Part shown: positions 1-14,400 of the stretch, piece after piece
Numbering within the stretch: the stretch's first letter is position 1
How the letters are laid out: every line of letters starts with the position of its first letter
Origin: Tanypteryx hageni
Taxonomy: Eukaryota; Arthropoda; Insecta; Odonata; Petaluridae
Assembly: GCA_028673005.1 (NCBI GenBank)
Contig: CM054116.1
Coordinates: forward strand, 134,593,681 to 134,657,680
DNA: 64,000 bases
Reading direction: 5' to 3'
The notes under the pieces: generated by a model
Database searches by the model: none
The model's input: the letters and a program-made list of their open reading frames with translations, nothing else
What the model was told of the DNA's origin: nothing
Program-made: the position numbers and the translations under genes

Positions 1-2121
1 TAACTTTCAAAGTAAAAATAAGTGCTTTAAATTAAAATATGATGGCAGAGCACCTCCTACTGATGCACTGATGCCATCTTCCTGACTTTACGCTTCAAAT
101 TCATCATACGAAATTCTTTGAGTCTACACCTCCCAAGTAATTTGTGGTCTAGCCAACAGCTTAAAATCCTCTTTCCAATCCCTCTCCTTCTGCTTAAGAC
201 TAATAAGCTAGTAGCTTCTTCAATAGCATATATTTTAATACTAGTAAAATAAGCCAACTATATATGGCTGCATGGAGAACCACAAATACTCAAGACTATA
301 CCACAGCTGGCAAAACCAGGTACAGTTTTTTAACTGGGGATACTCGAACCCAGTTGACAAAACCCCAGTTGGCAAGGAACTAGTGTATAACAGTATTGAA
401 CAACCTTTTTACTGCCATTCAAGGAAAATATATGCTATCAAAAAGAACAAAGAGCTTTCATGGAACTCATTTTAGCATTCATTACAGTTAGCTTTACAAA
501 ATTCACCTCATATCCAGAAATTTCAGTTAATGTTATAATAAACAAAGAATTTAATCCTTAAACCAATTATTTCCACAGCAAATATCTTCTAGCATTATAG
601 CAAGCTCCCTTTTTTTCATACAATCCACCCTTCCACCAATTATATGCCTTTGGCCACATACAAACAATTTCATATTCCTACTCTTAACCCCAAAAAAACA
701 ATCCTCAACAACCCACTTCATATAAACATATCATGATCCCAATTAATTAAACCAAGAGTTCAAAACCTTTTAATTGTGGCAAGCACCAACTTATTTTCCC
801 GAGAGAGAAATAATCGTAAATAAAGCCATAGCAACAAAAAATATTACTGATATTCTTAAATACGTTTAGAAAGAAAACTACCAAACAAATTAAACTGGTG
901 ATGTCAGAAAAGCTATTTTATGCATCATATAAAAGCAAACCGATTGCCCAAGAGCACAGCATTGCTCATTAGCGCCACATGAGGAACCCTCAACTAAAAC
1001 AGTTCCAGTCTTTGTATCTTTCGATCTGATAAATATATACTCATGCATGGTTGGATATACAATGGCTCAACGCCGCCTTTTTGCACCACTTATTAATAGT
1101 AAAACTGTTTTCTTACTAATATTTTTCCAACTCTGCCACCCTTAATTCTACCCAAACTCACTATGAGTAGAAATCATTAAATAGAGAAGCATGTTTCAGT
1201 CAACATTAATTAGTTTCTAAAAAATAAAAACGTAGCTTGTTTATTAAATTTTCTCGATTGCATACCAATGTTTCAAACCGCAATTATGAATATGAGGCAG
1301 CGAAGTTTCATCATGATACTCGGATAAAAATTTCTTTGTACAAGCTGATCCAACATCAAATACTTATGAAAAGCATTCTTCTGTAGCATTTAAACGGTGT
1401 TTTTCACGTACTCTCTAAATAATATAAGAATTACCTCAATAACTATAACAATAAAAAACCAAGGAAATTGTACATATCTGAACATTTATAGATATGTAAA
1501 TTACTGAACATAAGCAATTTTTATTTCATACTCTGCCAATTGAACGGTCCACTTATATTTTCATTTCGGTTAGGCACAGAAATACAAAGGTAAACAGATT
1601 AGAGATGGCTACACAGATTTGTACGAGGTAATATTTTTTCGCACAATTACTCGGAAGCCGAAACAAACATTATTTCCAGCAATGAAAATTACCATAAAAT
1701 TTGACTATTAGGATTAAATTGGTAAAATGCAAATATTTGTTGCACATAATTATACTGACAAAACGTATTTTTCAATTCGCTCCATGAAAAAATTACGATG
1801 AAGCATCAACGCGAAGAATAACATGTGAGAAAAGAGCTAAAAGTTAGCGTTCAAATTTATAAATTACGATCAAGATGCCATTCGCATAAGTTATATCGAT
1901 CATAACAAAAACAAAACCTAGTATGCATCCGAGGAAGCACCATATCATAGATATCATTTTTTAAAACACTTACGCAAATGAAGTAATAACTAGATGATTT
2001 ATTAAGAAAGTCTTTAAAGGACCTCCAGATTTAAAGGTGCAATAACACCAAACCAAAATACATACTCCTAGAATCAAACAACCAGCACGATAAAGACACC
2101 TTCGTAAGGTGAAAAACTTAC
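1..2121. other. AT-rich non-coding stretch, probable intron
   Basis: No conserved coding segment was recognised on either strand. Short open frames (for example 57-257 minus and 272-475 plus) have no recognisable motifs. If the short exon at 2122-2152 is real, this stretch is the first intron of that gene, read on the minus strand and leaving the window on the left. This is inference only. Confidence 0.3.
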
Positions 2122-2152
2122 CTGGTACAGACTGAGTAGTTACTGTAGACAT
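2122..2152 (-). CDS. possible first coding exon of an unidentified downstream gene
   Basis: On the minus strand an ATG at 2152 opens a ten-codon frame (MSTVTTQSVP) that runs straight into a strong donor, CCAG|GTAAGT, at 2122/2121. The exon is 31 nt and ends in phase 1. The upstream sequence (2153-2345) is less AT-rich than its surroundings and could be 5' UTR. It lies directly downstream of the MPP10 3' end, so the two genes would be head-to-tail on the same strand with under 300 bp between stop and start. No later exon was found in the window, so the product cannot be named. The alternative is a chance ATG plus donor. Confidence 0.3.
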
Positions 2153-2407
2153 CTGTATTGAAATTCATGCGTCACTTGAATTATCCCCACCTTCCGCAAC
2201 TCTTATTATTTCAAAATATCACAAACACACACACAATAAATTAAGCAAATGAAATGTTAACTCTCTGTTTACAGAACAGAGGAAGCCATTTTCTTGTTGA
2301 TCTCGTGAACAGCGAGATGGCACTTAAATACAATTAACTAAAATGACATCTACCGAACACGAGCAAATACAATGAAGAGATAAACAAAAGAAGGTAGAAA
2401 TATAATA

Positions 2408-2413
2408 TTTATT
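2408..2413 (-). terminator. polyadenylation signal AATAAA of MPP10
   Basis: Read on the minus strand, AATAAA lies 25 nt past the MPP10 stop codon. It is the first canonical signal after the stop, and gives a very short 3' UTR and a transcript end only about 250 bp from the next possible start codon. Confidence 0.6.
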
Positions 2414-2437
2414 TTAATGAACATATGGAGCATGAAA

Positions 2438-5400
2438 TCACAATTTCACTTTCACAGCAGAAATAACTTTTTTGTCTTTATTTTTTGTTCCAGCACCAAC
2501 CCGCGACTTGATATGGCTTGTCACTTCGTCTTGAAGCTGCGCAAAGAAGGATTTGGACGACTTGACAACTTTGTTGTTTCTTTCTTCCAACTGAAAAATA
2601 ACCCCAAATTAAAAGAAAATTATATATATTTCCGGAGAAACAAACAAAAACCAAGCTACTGACTCTACTTACCAAATCAACATTTTTTTCTTGGGTAACT
2701 TTCTGGAGCATTTTGAGAGCCTTTTCTTTGCTGTACTTATTACCCAAGCCAGGTTTCAATTTATTAACAAGTTTCTCTCTACGTTCCCGCGCTATGCGGC
2801 GCTCTCTTTGTCTAATTTTCTTTTGCCTCCTCTCTCTCTTTTTGTCTGTCTCTGATCGTTCTCCTTTCCCAATTACATCTCCCTTTGGTTTTGCTGGAAA
2901 CGAAAATAAGGAAGATCTGAGCTTCGATTTCAACCGTAACTTAGGTTTAACCATCAGCACTGAATTTGTAACGGATAACTCCCTAAACGTAAAATTTATG
3001 CATCTTTGGCTCATAAATTTTAACCAATTATAGTAGATTAATAAAATAACATATGTCATGTATACACAAATTATATCACTAAATTATCCATTATGACAAA
3101 AAAATTACCTTGAACCTCTTCAGGTGCCAGAAGCTTTGCCTCACTTGTTGCAACAGGAGCAACCTCTTCCATTTCTATGGCAGGAATGTGGCTAATAACC
3201 TGAATATCTGGGACAGGCTACAAAAAATATAGGCCATTAGTTTTTTAAGTCAACCTAATCCAAATTTCTAGTAATTGCTGAACAAAACTTACAGGCTTTG
3301 GAGTATAATGGAAGTTTGAAAGTGCATCAAGTTTCAAGAATAGGGAAGCCATCATTTTTTTAATTTCTTTATGTTCTTCAGTTTCTTCCTCCTTTTCATC
3401 AGGATTGGTATCCAACTCTTTCTTTTTCTTCAAATATTCCTAAAAAGAAAAGAATATTTTAACTTACAAATACAAATCAGGGAGACCAAATCAATACATT
3501 GTCTTAAATAAACAATATGCATTCAACGATTACCCATAACCAAATGAAACATTAAAATGTAGTTGAAATCTAATGAGAAAATATTTTTTCACATCTATCA
3601 TTTTTGGCTACAACTTAACAAGTAAGTATATTATTTATAATTACTTTACACTGAATTGCATGGTCAATGTATAAATAAATAATTTATATAAAATGATCGC
3701 CATAATCACCGTGTTTGGTGGTAATACTCCTGTCATTCTAATTTGGCTTCATGCCAACACTTTAGTAAACGCAACTATGATCCAAGAACATTAGAAGATC
3801 ATTGATAAGTTAAGTAGCTACAACAGCCCTAAAAGGGCTGAGAAAAACATTTCGACTACTAAGCTGCCATGATCAATGACAACTCACAATGGGTTTCAGC
3901 CCTTAGGCAAGCACATTATTTTTCTATTTAAAGTTCATAGCAAAGAATGAAAAGTAAATGTCATGTCAGATGCAAGTGGAATTCTATACCAATTTCTTAA
4001 CAGAGAGCTACGACCAATTATCTGACAATACAAGAAAATCATCTCTTATGTCTAGATATCTTCCATAAGAGTTTCATTAACTATGAATTACATCACCTTC
4101 TGATGTACCTTCCTTGTTGTTGAGGATAGCTTCTGGTCTACTTCATTTCTAGTTGAACATTCTCATAATGACAGATTAACACATAACTTCAGTTCAATTA
4201 TAATGAGCTGGAGTGATACTTTATCGTTAAAAAGTATATGGGGAGGATTAACTAAACACTAGGAGTTATGCCCCTGGGCTAATGATGCAGCTTCAATATC
4301 GAGATGTCACTTTGCTTTTTTAAATTGGAAATTAAATTTAAATGTTTTCACATATTTCAAAAAAATTTAATTATTTTTTATTTTACCTAAGTAACAAAAA
4401 CAAATTATAAAATGGAATTAAATCAAAGAAAACAAAATATGATGTTTTTCACTACTTTTAATACCAATACTACATTGATTTGGCCCCATTGTCAACACAT
4501 GCTTAAAGAAGGAAATGGGACTTCCTTGTAAATAGCTAAAAACCAGTGTGTGCCACTGTTATGGAAACACTACCTAGCACAACAGCAATTAATACAGCTA
4601 GAAAAGACTTTTTGGAAAGTCCTTTGAAATGGATTGCTACAATCAACAGAAATATTCATACACCCATTATGTTTCTGGAGAAAGGCATCCACATAACCAT
4701 CCTTTTTAAAAATCTATGCATGTCCTAGATGCTGAAGATCACATTTAATTTTTCGGAATATATAGACGTGAATGATCTGATTAAATTCGAACTTGCAGTG
4801 TTTATATTAGAGCCCTTAACTCTAAACCAATATTTGAATACTGTTAAGTTTTGGAATGGTGCTGGTGTCGGATACCCTAAATTAAACAAGTTTGCCTATG
4901 CTGTGATGCCGAGCATTCATTTAGTCATTTGCAAATATCAGAAAGGCATAATATTACCAAATAAACAATTGCCAGGCAGATGTTGTTTTATATGAATCAA
5001 AAGTTTTTCGTTTAAACCAGATTTTACCCAAATATTTGAAAAATAATAAAACCCAATAATTACTCCCAAATGAACTTTTTTAATTCGAAAAATCCACACC
5101 CTACCTATAAGTTATATCCTAATAAAACTTAACTCAGAAGTACACAAACTATTTGGAAAGCTTATTAATATTATTTAAAGTTAAATGGAACACGTGCATT
5201 TCTTTGTCAACAATACATTTCCTATAATACATCAATTTGGATCCCTCTTTTGGTTAGTTAATTCAAAGATACTCATTGAAATTTAATGTTCAATTGTTTT
5301 TAAAAAAATTACATATATATATATTATTAACAAACACCTCTAATTTATATACTAACTTTTCCCCAAATATGAGTGCACTTGATCCATTAAAAAAATCACT

Positions 5401-8400
5401 ACAATAACATTTATTCCGGTCAGCAACAGGAGGTATTCTGAGCTGTATAAAGCAGATGCAGTGATTTATCTATCTACGTGTAAAATGGTTTCTTTTTTCG
5501 AGTATGAAAACAATACCCACACCATGACCCATCAGTGGGGTGACCTAACCAATAAGACAATGTGAAGTGTAGTAAAAGTACCACAAGTGATACCATATGA
5601 TCGTCGAAGGGGTACCTAAAAAATTGATACCTATGCCTTGACCATATGTCAATTAACAATTTCAGCGAGTGTGGATACCAATAAGTTAACAAAACCATCC
5701 GAGAGATATATGGGAAAAAAAGTTTGAATGGCACTGCAATAGGATATTCACATGAGTCACTTCAACTGATGGGAACTTGTGTGGCAATCTACAGATGGAT
5801 CCTCTCAGCTTTGCAGAATATGTTTGATTCGGAAGTAATTGGATATTGTATATTATGAAAAACGAGAAAAACTTATGTTAGGATCCATGGATTTTTATTT
5901 CAGGCTTCATCAAGGAACTCTAACAAGAGTTTTTCTTTTGTTTTTCATATCATAAATATAGATCTCCACAAAATTGCAGCTCATTCAGTTCATTATACTG
6001 TTTGCATACCTCAATTTCTGGACAAGAGACTTCTTTCTCAACCATGTTCTTTAGCTAATACATTCAGTCATGGACATAAAACTAATTAAAAAGTAACACT
6101 GAAAAATATATTTTTATAAATAATCTAATCTAAAGCATAACCTTGATAGAACAAGCATGGCCTAAAATGAGAATTTCATAATAGCGAGCGGAAACATTGT
6201 CACTGTCAATTGCTTAACGTTACATATACTGAAAAAGCCATTTTGCAGCAACTTCAGTTTGACCAACTTATTTTAACTTGCCCCAATGTTTTTCTCCTGA
6301 AATTTCATGCAGAAGTGCAATGTTTTTCTTCTATATATAGTACATTTTAATAGTTATTAATGCTATAAAAATACAGTAACCATTGTTTCTCTTGTTTAAT
6401 CAGTAATGCTCTAAAATTTCAACCATTATCTGCTTGAAAATAAATTCAAGCAAGCAAACATTGTTTTTGCATGTGTCCCTATTTGTGGGAAAAAGTACTG
6501 AAGCCTGTTTTGCAATTCTGACAATTGACATAGAACTTTACGAGACCTGTGAAACCAGTGGAATGTCATAGCTGTCAATACAAGTGGCACAACTTCCGTC
6601 TAGGTATGTCATATTTATTACTGGTGTGGTAACTTAAATGTGCTCATTTCATCCGATCACAAAATTAAAATGATAAATCTGACGTGGCCACCACATGACT
6701 GTCTCCATACCTTTAATATTTCTAAAAATTCCAAATGCTAGATTAAATGATAATAAATATTTTAAGTAACTGCGAGAACAATTCAAAGACCTTAAAAGGA
6801 CGGACATAAACTTATAATGCAGCCTTCTGATATTGCACATAGCCACGAAGCTCCAACACATAAAAAGCGTTACTAAGACATAACTAAGCATAAACTAAAG
6901 CGTTTCCAAAAGTCGCCCTCAGTGTGGTGAAAGCTTAAAATATAGTTTTTAAAATATATCTTAAAGAATGCATTATATCAGAAAATGTTTCGAACAAAAG
7001 TTGTTGAAAATTAAATTTCCTACAAGTTTGATTCCAAGTATTAAAGCAAATATTTGAAAGCAACAAGATAAGTGATGAGAGTAAACACCCACTTTCAGAT
7101 GTCAGATTTTAACCAAAAACTAATCAGGTCTTGTTCCTTCAATAAAAATGTCAAATATAGAATTTTGCGTTGATCTGGTTAAAAATTTTCGAGTTACGAG
7201 TGCCTACAAATTTCATATCGCATAGACATTGTCGAGAAAATGGTCAAAACATGTTCAGGGGACCTCAAAACATGTATTTCAGTTGAAATCTCAAAATCGA
7301 TTTTTTCATCAAAACAATACTTATGGAGAAAATTAAAATTACAGTTGGTTCAATATAAATTCAATATAAACCTACGTGCATTAATTTTCTTTTAAAACTT
7401 AGTGCAACATAATGATATATGTACATAATGGTTGGAGACCCACTTCAAGATTATTTTCACCGTTTTCAGATATTACAAAAAATTTTGTATTTTTATGAAT
7501 TTTTATAAAATCAGGTTTCACCATTCTAGGAAACCATCTTTGGCAGTAAAGAATTTCAAAATTTGCCAAGCCTTCCATAATTTGTTCAATATGGCCATTT
7601 CACTCAACTTGTTTTCATGTAACCCAACCTTTCACAAGACCTCCAGTAAAGTAAAAAACACGGTCAACCCATTCTTCACCACAACAAGCTGTGGTGTCAA
7701 AAATTTCCCCCACTATAACAAATTCAGAAACGGAATGACTTCACCTGTGCTTTCATCAATGACGTAATTTCTTACATAGCCTTGGCTTATAAAGTGGCCT
7801 CTCTAATTTGAGCCATTTTGAGTGGGTTGTCTAAGATCTTCAGAAGCTATATGAACTTTCGTTAATAGTACATATCATTTATGCTACCCAAATATACCTT
7901 TCCTCCTAGAAGTCTGTTAAATGCCAAAAAACAACAATCTAGACTGTAAACTGAAAATAACTACTATAAAGATAAATTCAACATATTGGCATAAATCGGA
8001 AAAATAACATAGCACAGTAATTACAAGTGTCTATTACAACATTTTTGTATGAGAACAAACAGTTTTAGGAGTTGTCTAATGACCTTGGTAATGGGCTGGC
8101 TAGCATGTCTAGCTCCCAATGCTAGGGTCGTGGGTTCAAATCCTGCCGAGGGCATGGTCGTATGTGATTGCCTTTGCTAATGTTATTATGCTCATTGTAA
8201 AAGGCAGTTTATGAGCTAGTATAAAATAAATAATGCCCAAGGTAGCCCAGTATTGTGACAACCATGGGGTTGCCCATTGTATTTTCACTTTATAATACAT
8301 ACCTGTTTTTAAAATAGATTAAAATGCACATTTTATTATCTATAGCTAAACATGCTTCTCCCATTTACTATATACTACTCTTTTTTAGGGATTACATTTT

Positions 8401-11400
8401 CTAATACAGTTCTAAAAATGTTCACAGCAGGAGCATGGCCTGAGATGTATATTGTCTTCATGAACACCATGTTTTGCGGAAGAGTCACACTTAGCACCTG
8501 AACAATCTTAACCATGAAGTAAGTTTAATCAAACATCCCACTCATTCACTTTCTTATTTTATCTCTATTTAAGATATTGCTCACCACAAGAACTGCTTGA
8601 AGACGTAGGTGGTAGCAGCCTGAATTAGGGTTCCAGCCATAAAAGTGTAAGAGCATTTGCATTAACAGATGCAATTAATGGAGGGCATGGTATATGGTAA
8701 AGTCAGTCATCACAAGGAGACTACAGGGAAAAATATTCCCAAGGGAATAATGAAGAGGTCTTAGGATATGATAAATTTTGGAAGCGGCTAATTTCGTCTA
8801 CATTTTTATAGGGTGGCCACACATATTTTCAATTGCAACTATTGTGCAATATCATAAATGAAGGAAGGTACCAGAAACATCAGGCTTTGAAAATAGGCTC
8901 GCCTGTGGCAAGTAGAAATTCACTGATGCCAGTGCTTCTCAACCTGGGTCGTGCAGAGACCAAGACTTTCACTCAAAGGCGGACATGACTTGTAGCACTA
9001 TGAGCTCCATACCTACGCTAAGGCAAAAAAAGCCTCTTGAGAGGAGTTTTCGGCAAAAGATGACAGAGATGAATCAAACTTGGAGCATCTCACATATTTT
9101 CCTCAGAGAACTCTCTCTGTTCAAGTCGAGGAAAGGTTGTTTCATATCTTTCCCATGTGACATATTAGGTCACAAGACGGGGAGAGATGTATGCCTGGTT
9201 TCATTCGAGACTGTTTATTTGTAACGTATGTGGTAAAATACACCCATGCCTATCTTACTAGTGGACACATGTATTTGAACACACTGCACCGAGTGAGAAA
9301 TAGATCCATATCTCAAAGTACAACATCACTTGATTTACCACAAACACTAGTCCAGCTGACAGACAAGACTATCTCTGAGGATTCTTTATGCATTGCACCA
9401 TGGGAAAGATTTCACGCCACTCTCCCAAATATTCGCACCGGCCAATCAAAATCAACTTCGTTTTCTCATATTCTTATACCATAATGACAGCTCAAAATAT
9501 TCATAGGCTTCTTTCGGAGCTGCAGTGTTATCAATATGAGATTAATAAAAGCTGTTCTCTTGCCAGTAGCAGCATCGCCACATTTGCAGGGTCACAATGG
9601 CATAGTATCAAGTTTTGGTGGCTATAGAAAAGGCGAAGTAATTGCCTACAAAATTTTCCTAACCAATTAAATTTTTATCGTACAATTATAATTATGTTAA
9701 TGTAAACAAGATATTTTATTTTTCCATTTTAATTTCAGCAAAATTATTTGTTTCATCATCGGACTTTGTTTCTTCATATAAATAAGAAAATTTAATGGCA
9801 CTGGCAATATTTTCACAACAATTTTTCATATTTCAACCTATTTGATATCGTTTTCATTTGAAATGTCAGCACTGCAGTTGCTGTGACTAACTGTTATTCG
9901 ACATGCTGCAGTGATGAGAACTGTTTATTAGTTTAAATGTCATTGTGTAATGTTGGATCATTAGCCCTTTAACTGCCGAGTTTATTTATTAAAAAAATGA
10001 TCAAGCTTTTAACATTAAGAAAAGTTAGCCATAATACATTCGGCCCACAGTTCATATGCCAGTCCTCAACAGCAATTTGGATATGGTATTCTCTCTTGCA
10101 TATATTTTCCAATTTTATTATGTATTTCATGCACCTGAGTATATTTACACTTTAAATCTTCATTATCATTATTGCTAGTAATATCATAGGAACTATATAT
10201 TAACTCTTTATCATCAACAGATTCGTAATTAGTAATCATGTTACCGATATCTTTATCGGAAACATTTCATCCATGAGAAGTTCCTGACTTTGACAGTGTC
10301 ATTTTCTCAATAACAACATTAATAAGTAAAGATGGAGACTACGGCGAAATTGATGTTAAATAGAATTAACTCCTTGAGCATAAAATTTTATGGTCAAGGA
10401 GTTAATTCTATTTAAAAATAACAACATTGGCGAGAATAAACACAGGAGGATTGCCCCCAATAAAATTATCTATTAGTATGTCATAGTGAAACAAGGTCAA
10501 TGCAAGATACTCGGAACAATTCTATATGGATGGCATCACATACTGGAACAAGCAAATCCATCAAACAGACATACAGGAAAATTATAAAAAATCTGAAATT
10601 TCAAACCAGGTATACCATGCATAGCAGTGAAAGGGTTAATAGTTACAGCACTGTGCTTGCTGTAAATTATTTACTTTTATTCAGGGGCTTGGCAAGTGAA
10701 TTTCTGCTTTGGTGAGTAGGGCTTAGATAAATTCTTCAATGCCTAATAATCGTCAACACTAATTGTAATAAATTTTAATACCCTTTTGCATGAGCACCAG
10801 AAGGTTGAAGTTAGCTTTGGGGTCAAGTGGACTGCACATGATTATTAATGATGGCTGATGTGGAGCGACCAGTCCTAGATTAAAAATTCCAGTTGTTAAA
10901 ATATTGAAGGGTATTTCAGTAACATCGACATCAGTTAATCATACTGAATCGGTTTATTATATGTTAACTAAGAGTGAAATAATTAGATAAGTAAAAGAAT
11001 ATGCAAACGAAACAGGTACGGAAGTAGAAAATAAATAAATCATATATATGAACTGATAATTTAATGGATTCTCTGGAACAGCAAAATGATCCATTCAGGC
11101 TGACCAATTAGTTATGAAGATGCTAAATCATCATAAAAAAGAAAGAAATAACTGAAATGAAACAAAATTCTAAAACAGAACAGATTTTATTTAAAAATTG
11201 TTGAAAGTTTTTCAATGTTTTTTGGAACCTAGCAGGACTTTAATCTATAATGGTACACAATTGTATTAAAAAATTTTACACTTGTAAGCTATGTCAGATA
11301 TATTGATATTCATACACAAGTGCAACACTGCATGCCATAGAAATATTTAAGTGGTTTTTGGATTAACAGCAGAAATTAGGAGTTGTGTTTTCAAGTGACT

Positions 11401-14400
11401 AAATAAAATTTTCTACAATAAGAAACATGCAAACACCAGTGACACAAATTTCATTACAACAGGCAACCACATGACTATTGTCAATATATTATACTTTTTA
11501 TCAGTAAAACTGAATTAAATTGACCTTGCACATAAAATATTATCACATCTTAAAATAAATTTGTGTAGCTTAAAAAATAGCTATTAAAACTACTAGAGCA
11601 AAGAAAAAATTTTATCCAAGGTTAATACGCTCAAGATAAAATTAATTTTTTATAATTTTGATGACAGCATTAAAAATGGTTTTAAATATTACTTTCCAAA
11701 TGACTAATTAAACTTGACACCATATTTTCTCGATAAATTTAATGATTTATCATATAATAGGATAAATAAAAATTACCTGCTCATAAATTTCAGCTAAGCT
11801 GATCTTACTTTTCTCTTGATCCAATACTAATTTCTTTTTAAATTCAGATGGGGTATCAATTGGTTTAAATTTTTTTTCTACATCATCCCATGCCTTGTCT
11901 TTTATTCTTTGCTTGATTATATCTTCCAGTTTTAATGTTGTCTTTTCAGTAATTATAGGAGCTGGAAAATTAAATATTTTGAAAATAGTAAAACAAAAAA
12001 TTGATGTGGCCACGACATGACTTTCTCCATATCTGTAATATTTCTAAAAATTCCAAATAGGTTACATAATAATAAATATTTTAAGAAACTGCGAGAAAAA
12101 TTAAGGCTTTACAAAGAACAGAAATAAACTCAAACCATAGCCTTCTGATATTGGATATAGCCACAAAGCTCCAACAATTTAGAAAAGAAAAAGAAGCGTT
12201 ACTAAGACGTAACTAAGCATCAATTGTTAACAAAAGTCGTCGGTGGGTGGCGTGGTGGTGGCAGCTAAAAATAAATCTCTTAAACAATGCATTATATGGA
12301 AAAATGTTTCAAACAAAGGTTGTAGAAAATTAAATTTCCTACAACTTTTATTCCAATACATTTTTACATTTATCAAATATTTCAAAATAATGGATGTGAC
12401 AAGAGTAAACACCCACTTCTGGTTGATCAATTTTTACCAAAAGCTAATCAATTCTTTCGACTTTTATAAAAATGTTAAATATAAAATTTCGCGTTGAGGA
12501 GCACCCACAAAAAAGCTATCACACACACACAGGCATCATCGAGAAAATGGTCAAAACGTGTTCAGGGGACCTCAAAACGTGTATTTCCATTGAAATCTCG
12601 AAGTCGATTTTTTTCATGAATACAATACTTTCCCCTATACTACATATACGGAGAAAGTAAAAAATTGAATTATTTCACCAATAAAATACATATTTCCTCG
12701 ACAAACTATGAATTAAAAGCTAAATTAAAAAAAATATAATTCACAAACTTTCAAATCTTTCACGGATAATATACATCAATTCTTCTTAACTGTGGTCCAT
12801 CTGTTGATTCTCGGGGGTTCACGAATTGAGTAGGACATATTTACATTTATCAATAATTTGTTATGGTCCCATTAACAGCTCTGATTAATGTTTAAAAGTG
12901 AACAAACAAGACAATGTATGAACTTTTCATGGGTAAGAGGTTCACAGAGATTGAGAGACTTCGTTATTAATGGCTCCATAAAGGCTGAAAAACTGGAGCA
13001 TAATAAACTTAAAATTTCAAATTCAAAGCATTTACGTGGAAAAGAAAATTTTTAAACCAAATCCTACAATTGTAGTAATGAGCAACTACTTTTTTGATAA
13101 ATTACCATGCATTAAAAAATGTTTCTCATTTAGAAATAAAATAGAAATATAATCAAGTGAAGTTATCAAACCAGTTGGTGGCTAGAGATACAAAATTTGC
13201 CAAGCATAAAAACAGCAAATGTAACCAATCTGGCCACTTTATAGGTTCAAAATTTAAATTTCAACCAAACAAATTGTGACTTCATTTCCTCTAATACAAC
13301 ATCTATTTTTATTTACAAACCTGGTCTTGATGAAAGATCTACTTCTAAAATTTCTTCGAGCAAAGAATTTGGTGGTCGAGCCATAGCTGAAACTTCTCCT
13401 TTCAACTGCCAAGGTTTCTCAGCTAAGTTAGAATATTCCAAATGCTTAATTTTCTGTTGTAAACGTTCTTGACGCTCCTCGAACTTAGACTTAGCGTCCT
13501 TTTCACCCTCCAGCGATTTTGTTTTATCTTCACCATTTGCCATTTTCTGCAAAGCAAATCTACCAAAAGACTAAACATACTTATTCAACATGATTAAATA
13601 AAATACGGCAGTTATGACTAATAGATACTTACCGAACGTTTTTCACACCATCGTCAATATCCAACTCAATGGAGTTTTCTTTTTTACTTTCACTCTCAGG
13701 AGGTGAGAAAAAATCCTTATAAGAAGGGTTGAGATCAGCAGGTTCCTTAGAAAGTGAAAAATTGATTTAACAAAAAAGTAATAATTATGTTTTGCTTACA
13801 TAATTCACTTGAAAATGAAGAATTTAGTGCTCATAAAGTGATGAAGTAGATATATTAACAACATGTCATACAATAAACCCCGAGAAAATGTTGAAAGTTG
13901 GATTTTAAGATGGTAAAGCAAAATATTTCTATTATAAGAAAACATGATTAGCAAGGACAGGAAGACTATAACCACAAACCTCTCCATCGGATCCTTCCAA
14001 CTGGTCGTCAAAATAATCTATTTCTTCATCATCACTTTCATCTTCTGACTTGCGATCGTTTTGCTCTTCCTTAATTAAAAATTTTTCCATTTCGTTTAAC
14101 TTAAAGAATTCATCATCGACAACAGACTTCGTTTTCATCGAATTGTCATGTTTTATTTCATCACTAGCGCAAACACCGACAGAGTTGCCTTCTGAAAGTT
14201 CAGACGAAGAGATGTCATCATCTTGCAATAATTCTTCCTGCTCGCTCACAGATTCTTGGCAGTTTTTCTCGGAAATATCAACGTTCCTTCTCTCTGGACA
14301 CAAGGAATTTAACCAAGCTTTTAATTTGTCTTTTTTTGACAGTAATGTCGCCACATTAGCAATTAATGAGGGTATTACTTCCTCGTTCCTCAGCTCTAAC

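Larger units (their letters stand above)
3440..11776 (-). other. large intron 5 of MPP10
   Basis: This 8.3-kb intron lies between GAGCAG|GTAAT (11777/11776) and TTTTTAG|GAATAT (3440/3439). It contains the diverged repeat copy at 6682-7333, a SINE at 8075-8290, a hAT-like end at 8930 and the piggyBac-like MITE at 9965-10635. Frames at 8985-9627 on the plus strand match nothing I recognise. The rest is AT-rich sequence in which I see no gene. Confidence 0.8.

Noticed and set aside
2713..3033. 106-codon plus frame
   Set aside because: Antisense to MPP10 exon 8 and its intron.
8985..9627. Overlapping plus frames (79, 97, 79 codons) as a host gene
   Set aside because: No known motif, no splice pattern that joins them, and they follow a hAT-like end, so they are more likely decayed repeat sequence.
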